The translations under genes and the position numbers were made by a program. This document shows positions 42,296-44,759 of a stretch of 44,759 nt of DNA, piece by piece (within the stretch, counting starts at the first letter, position 1; each line of letters opens with the position of its first letter). The notes beneath the pieces were generated by a model that ran no database searches, was not told the origin of the DNA, and was given only the letters and a program-made list of their open reading frames with translations. Location: the NCBI RefSeq assembly GCF_001039355.2, contig NW_019775720.1:9752-54510 (forward strand). Reading direction: 5' to 3'. The stretch is from Lingula anatina (lineage: Eukaryota > Brachiopoda > Lingulata > Lingulida > Lingulidae).

Positions 42296-42420
42296 TTCAG
42301 TCTGTCGCGTATGTCGGCAATTCACAAAAAAACTTAATGCGGAGATATGTGGCCTTTATAAAGACTTATAGATACAGTCTGCAAATAGTAAAAATACTGT
42401 GAATGAATTTGGACGTCATA
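42296..42420 (+). pseudogene. GT31 C-terminal fragment
   Basis: The plus strand keeps the last about 35 codons of a GT31 gene: 'cgtatgtcggcaattcacaaaaaa.cttaatgcggagatatgtggcctttataaagac...gatacagtctgcaaa', i.e. AIHKKLNAEICGLYKD. A stop (TAG) falls in the tail, and everything upstream of this segment is missing. It is fused directly to a 3'-flank module on its left and followed by its own 3' flank, as expected from unequal recombination between GT31 copies. Confidence 0.8.
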
Positions 42421-43135
42421 TAATTAGTTACTTACGTCGCGTGCAATGTTTGCTGGCTTCATAAAGGACCTAATACTGAGTTTTGTGGCCTTTTAAATGA
42501 CGTTGTTAAAAAATACAACCCACGAGCACGAAAAACAGAAATCATTAGCTTAATTCGAGAAATAATTTTTGTGACCAGATTTTTGTTAATGACTCTTTCT
42601 TGTTAATGAGATGCACCACCATCACCACCACCACGCGGATGTATCAGAAGGTGACTCGTTAAGTAGTACCGTAACAAAAAAATAAAATAAAATAAAATAA
42701 ATAAATAAATAGATAAAACAAAAAACGTTAACGAGGGAAATGTTTGAGCCTAGTATTGGCCTCCTGTTGCAATCAGTACATTTAAACCATACAAACGCCG
42801 TCGACTTATGGTTCATCTATTGCTTATTGCTATTGGGGGGAGGGGGGAAATACCGCAGACACATCGCATAATGTTTTCAATGCAGATCAACGAAAGGTGT
42901 ATAATTCGTGTATCACCGGGCACAGACGTAACACCCAGCTTGTTGCCTTCCTTTTATGGCTCAATCTTGGGCGTATGTTATATACACATCAGATTCTTTT
43001 GTTCTCGACATACGTTTATATTTCACATTTACAATATTTTGCAACTGCACTTAAATTGGTATCACCCGGATACAACAAATAAGAAAGTAACCTATTATGG
43101 AATACCTTTTTAAAATAAATCAATCAATCTTTGTT
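42421..43135 (+). repeat. GT31 3'-flank module, copy 3
   Basis: Begins with sequence matching 32461-32750 ('gacgtcata', 'gtgaccagatttttgttaatgactctttcttgttaatgag', 'cacgtggatgtatcag') and continues with 42740-43130, matching 33440-33810. Confidence 0.75.
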
Positions 43136-43629
43136 CAATGATTTTTTTTTTTCAATACTGTGACAAGTATTTTAATGGTTAAATATCAAGCTAACATGAA
43201 ACTCCACATATATGATCATTACTAATGTAGAAAAGACTTTGGTTTCGTCTGTCCTAGTCCCACTATTGCACTTCTTTAAATCCTTAAAAAAAGAAGGAAA
43301 TTAGGCATAACTCTATCTCATTATTCTATCTTTTTATCTTCTGTCCACATAGGCAAGAACTTAATAGCACATTTTCATAATGATTCATGTAATGTAAGAA
43401 TATTAAGTATTTCTAGGGATGTAGCAGATTAGTGGATAGAGAGTTCCTTGTATTTTCATCTTCTGATATGAATTCTATCAGTCAACCAGATAGCTCAGAA
43501 TATTACCTCTGTCACAAAATGAGTTGGCCTAAAATTTGGTTTACGCTTTTGGATTACAATTTTGTACTGCTCAGACCTAAGATTAGTGAAAATGGAGGAC
43601 TACTGAAAACCTTTAAAAGATGATTTAAA
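43136..43629. other. Intergenic stretch
   Basis: AT-rich; no gene recognised. A 63-codon open stretch at 43432-43623 has no family features and no support. Confidence 0.4.
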
Positions 43630-44759
43630 TGGCCTGTTGCGTTAGTTGTGCGACAGCAGTATTTACAGCAGTCCACCTAACGCATCCAATGATGTGTAGG
43701 CGTACTGCTACCCCCTTTTCCTTTTATTTTCCCAAATATGGCGGTTGATTTGTCTCACTGATATTAATTCAAATATGAAGAAGTCTTAAAAATTCTAAGT
43801 TGGCGTAAAGTAGATATTTTGTCTTTGACATTTAAGAGAATTTTAATAATTGTATCTTGCATGTGAGGATTTCAACCTAGTAGATATTTAGAAGACTGTT
43901 CAGAAACGATCCACAAATGGTCGGGAAAATAATATTTGGCCTTAATTTTCAGTAATAAGGTTGTCAATGTACCGGTTATGTTTTTAGAATGTTGAGGAAT
44001 GCAAACTGTCAAAATATGTAACTTAATGTATCGTCTGTTACTGTGAACAGGATTATTCCGACATAAACATAGTCTGGTGGGTAAAGGGTGAATTCCATTT
44101 AATGGGCGAATTCCAATAAAGTGATTATTTTTTATTAAAGTAGAGTTATCATTTTATATTTATTTATTTATTCATTTATTTATTTATTTGAAAAAAATTA
44201 CTCCATAATAGATAACTTTCTTATTTGTTGTGTACGGGTGATATCAACTTTTATGTTTAAAAGCGCAGTTTCGAAAATATTTGTGAAAATGAAACCGAAG
44301 CAGATGTCAAGAACAAAAGACTCTGATTTGTATATAACAGATTGAGTCAAAAACGGTCGACCGACACACAGGGAGACGAGCTGTGTGACCTCCGGACTCG
44401 GTGATACATGCATCAAACGCCTTTCGCTGATCAATACTGAAAACAACGTAACCTACGATATTTCACCCCACCCTCCCCTTCCCCCCAATATATGATAAGC
44501 AATAGATAAACCACGAGTCCACGATGAGTGTATGTTTTAAATGCACCGATTCAAACAGGAGACCAATATCGAACGAACATGTTTCCAGATATACCTTTTA
44601 TTGTTTTGTTGAAAGTTAAAGAAAATTCATAACCATCAGTCTTGATTACAATGAAACCGTGTTTTTAATTTATCTCTCTCTAATGATTATATGCCACTAC
44701 TGCTGTCTATAGTTTTACCTGACATCTTAGCATTGATTGGATTTTTCTTTTCTTTCTTT
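43630..44759 (-). repeat. GT31 3'-flank module, copy 4, inverted
   Basis: The reverse complement matches 33035-34320 nearly throughout: 'atccaatcaatg.taagatgtca.gtaaaact', 'cgtggactcgtggttta/catct', 'aggggtgaaata', 'caataaagtgactatt', 'cacatgcaagatacaat' and 'cacatcattggatgcgttagg'. The MITE of copy 1 is absent. It runs off the right edge toward where a GT31 gene would lie. Confidence 0.8.

Overview
This window is animal nuclear DNA. It is AT-rich, with GT-AG introns, many microsatellites, decayed DNA transposons and retroelements, and tandem families of animal-type membrane proteins. The style suggests a marine invertebrate, such as a deuterostome like a hemichordate or a lophotrochozoan, but no sequence here fixes the species. 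There is one 594-base assembly gap (17899-18492).

Two gene families fill the window. The first is SLC16 (monocarboxylate-transporter-like, 12 membrane segments). Three loci all lie on the minus strand: A (about 1.6-5.8 kb), B (about 12.3-16.7 kb) and C (about 20.9-26.6 kb). All three share one four-exon structure with phase-1 introns, including an invariant 51-nt third exon. Locus C is unusual. It has three tandem copies of the first coding exon (23393-23987, 24692-25286, 26000-26594), each with a usable donor in the same phase, upstream of a single set of exons 2-4. This is the layout of a UGT1-type alternative-first-exon array. Its last exon carries a 64-bp tandem duplication that creates a second acceptor and an alternative C-terminus.

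The second family is single-exon GT31 (beta-1,3-galactosyltransferase-like) type II Golgi proteins: one at 8.2-9.2 kb (-) and four at 28.4-40.7 kb in alternating orientation (-,+,-,+). The last four look like a divergent two-gene cassette that was duplicated. The inverted 3'-flank module at the right edge predicts a further minus-strand copy just outside the window. All five proteins carry Gly-His-Asp where GT31 enzymes normally have the metal-binding DxD. GT31 fragments lie at 7945-8185, 39336-39401 and 42296-42420.

The rest is mobile-element debris: a Harbinger element with a HARBI1-type transposase fragment (10.2-11.9 kb), three Tc1/mariner relics, a Penelope-like reverse-transcriptase relic (38.0-38.3 kb), five copies of one inverted-repeat MITE family, a long hairpin at 27.0-27.2 kb, and small retroposed inserts with target-site duplications. 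No tRNA, rRNA or CRISPR was seen.
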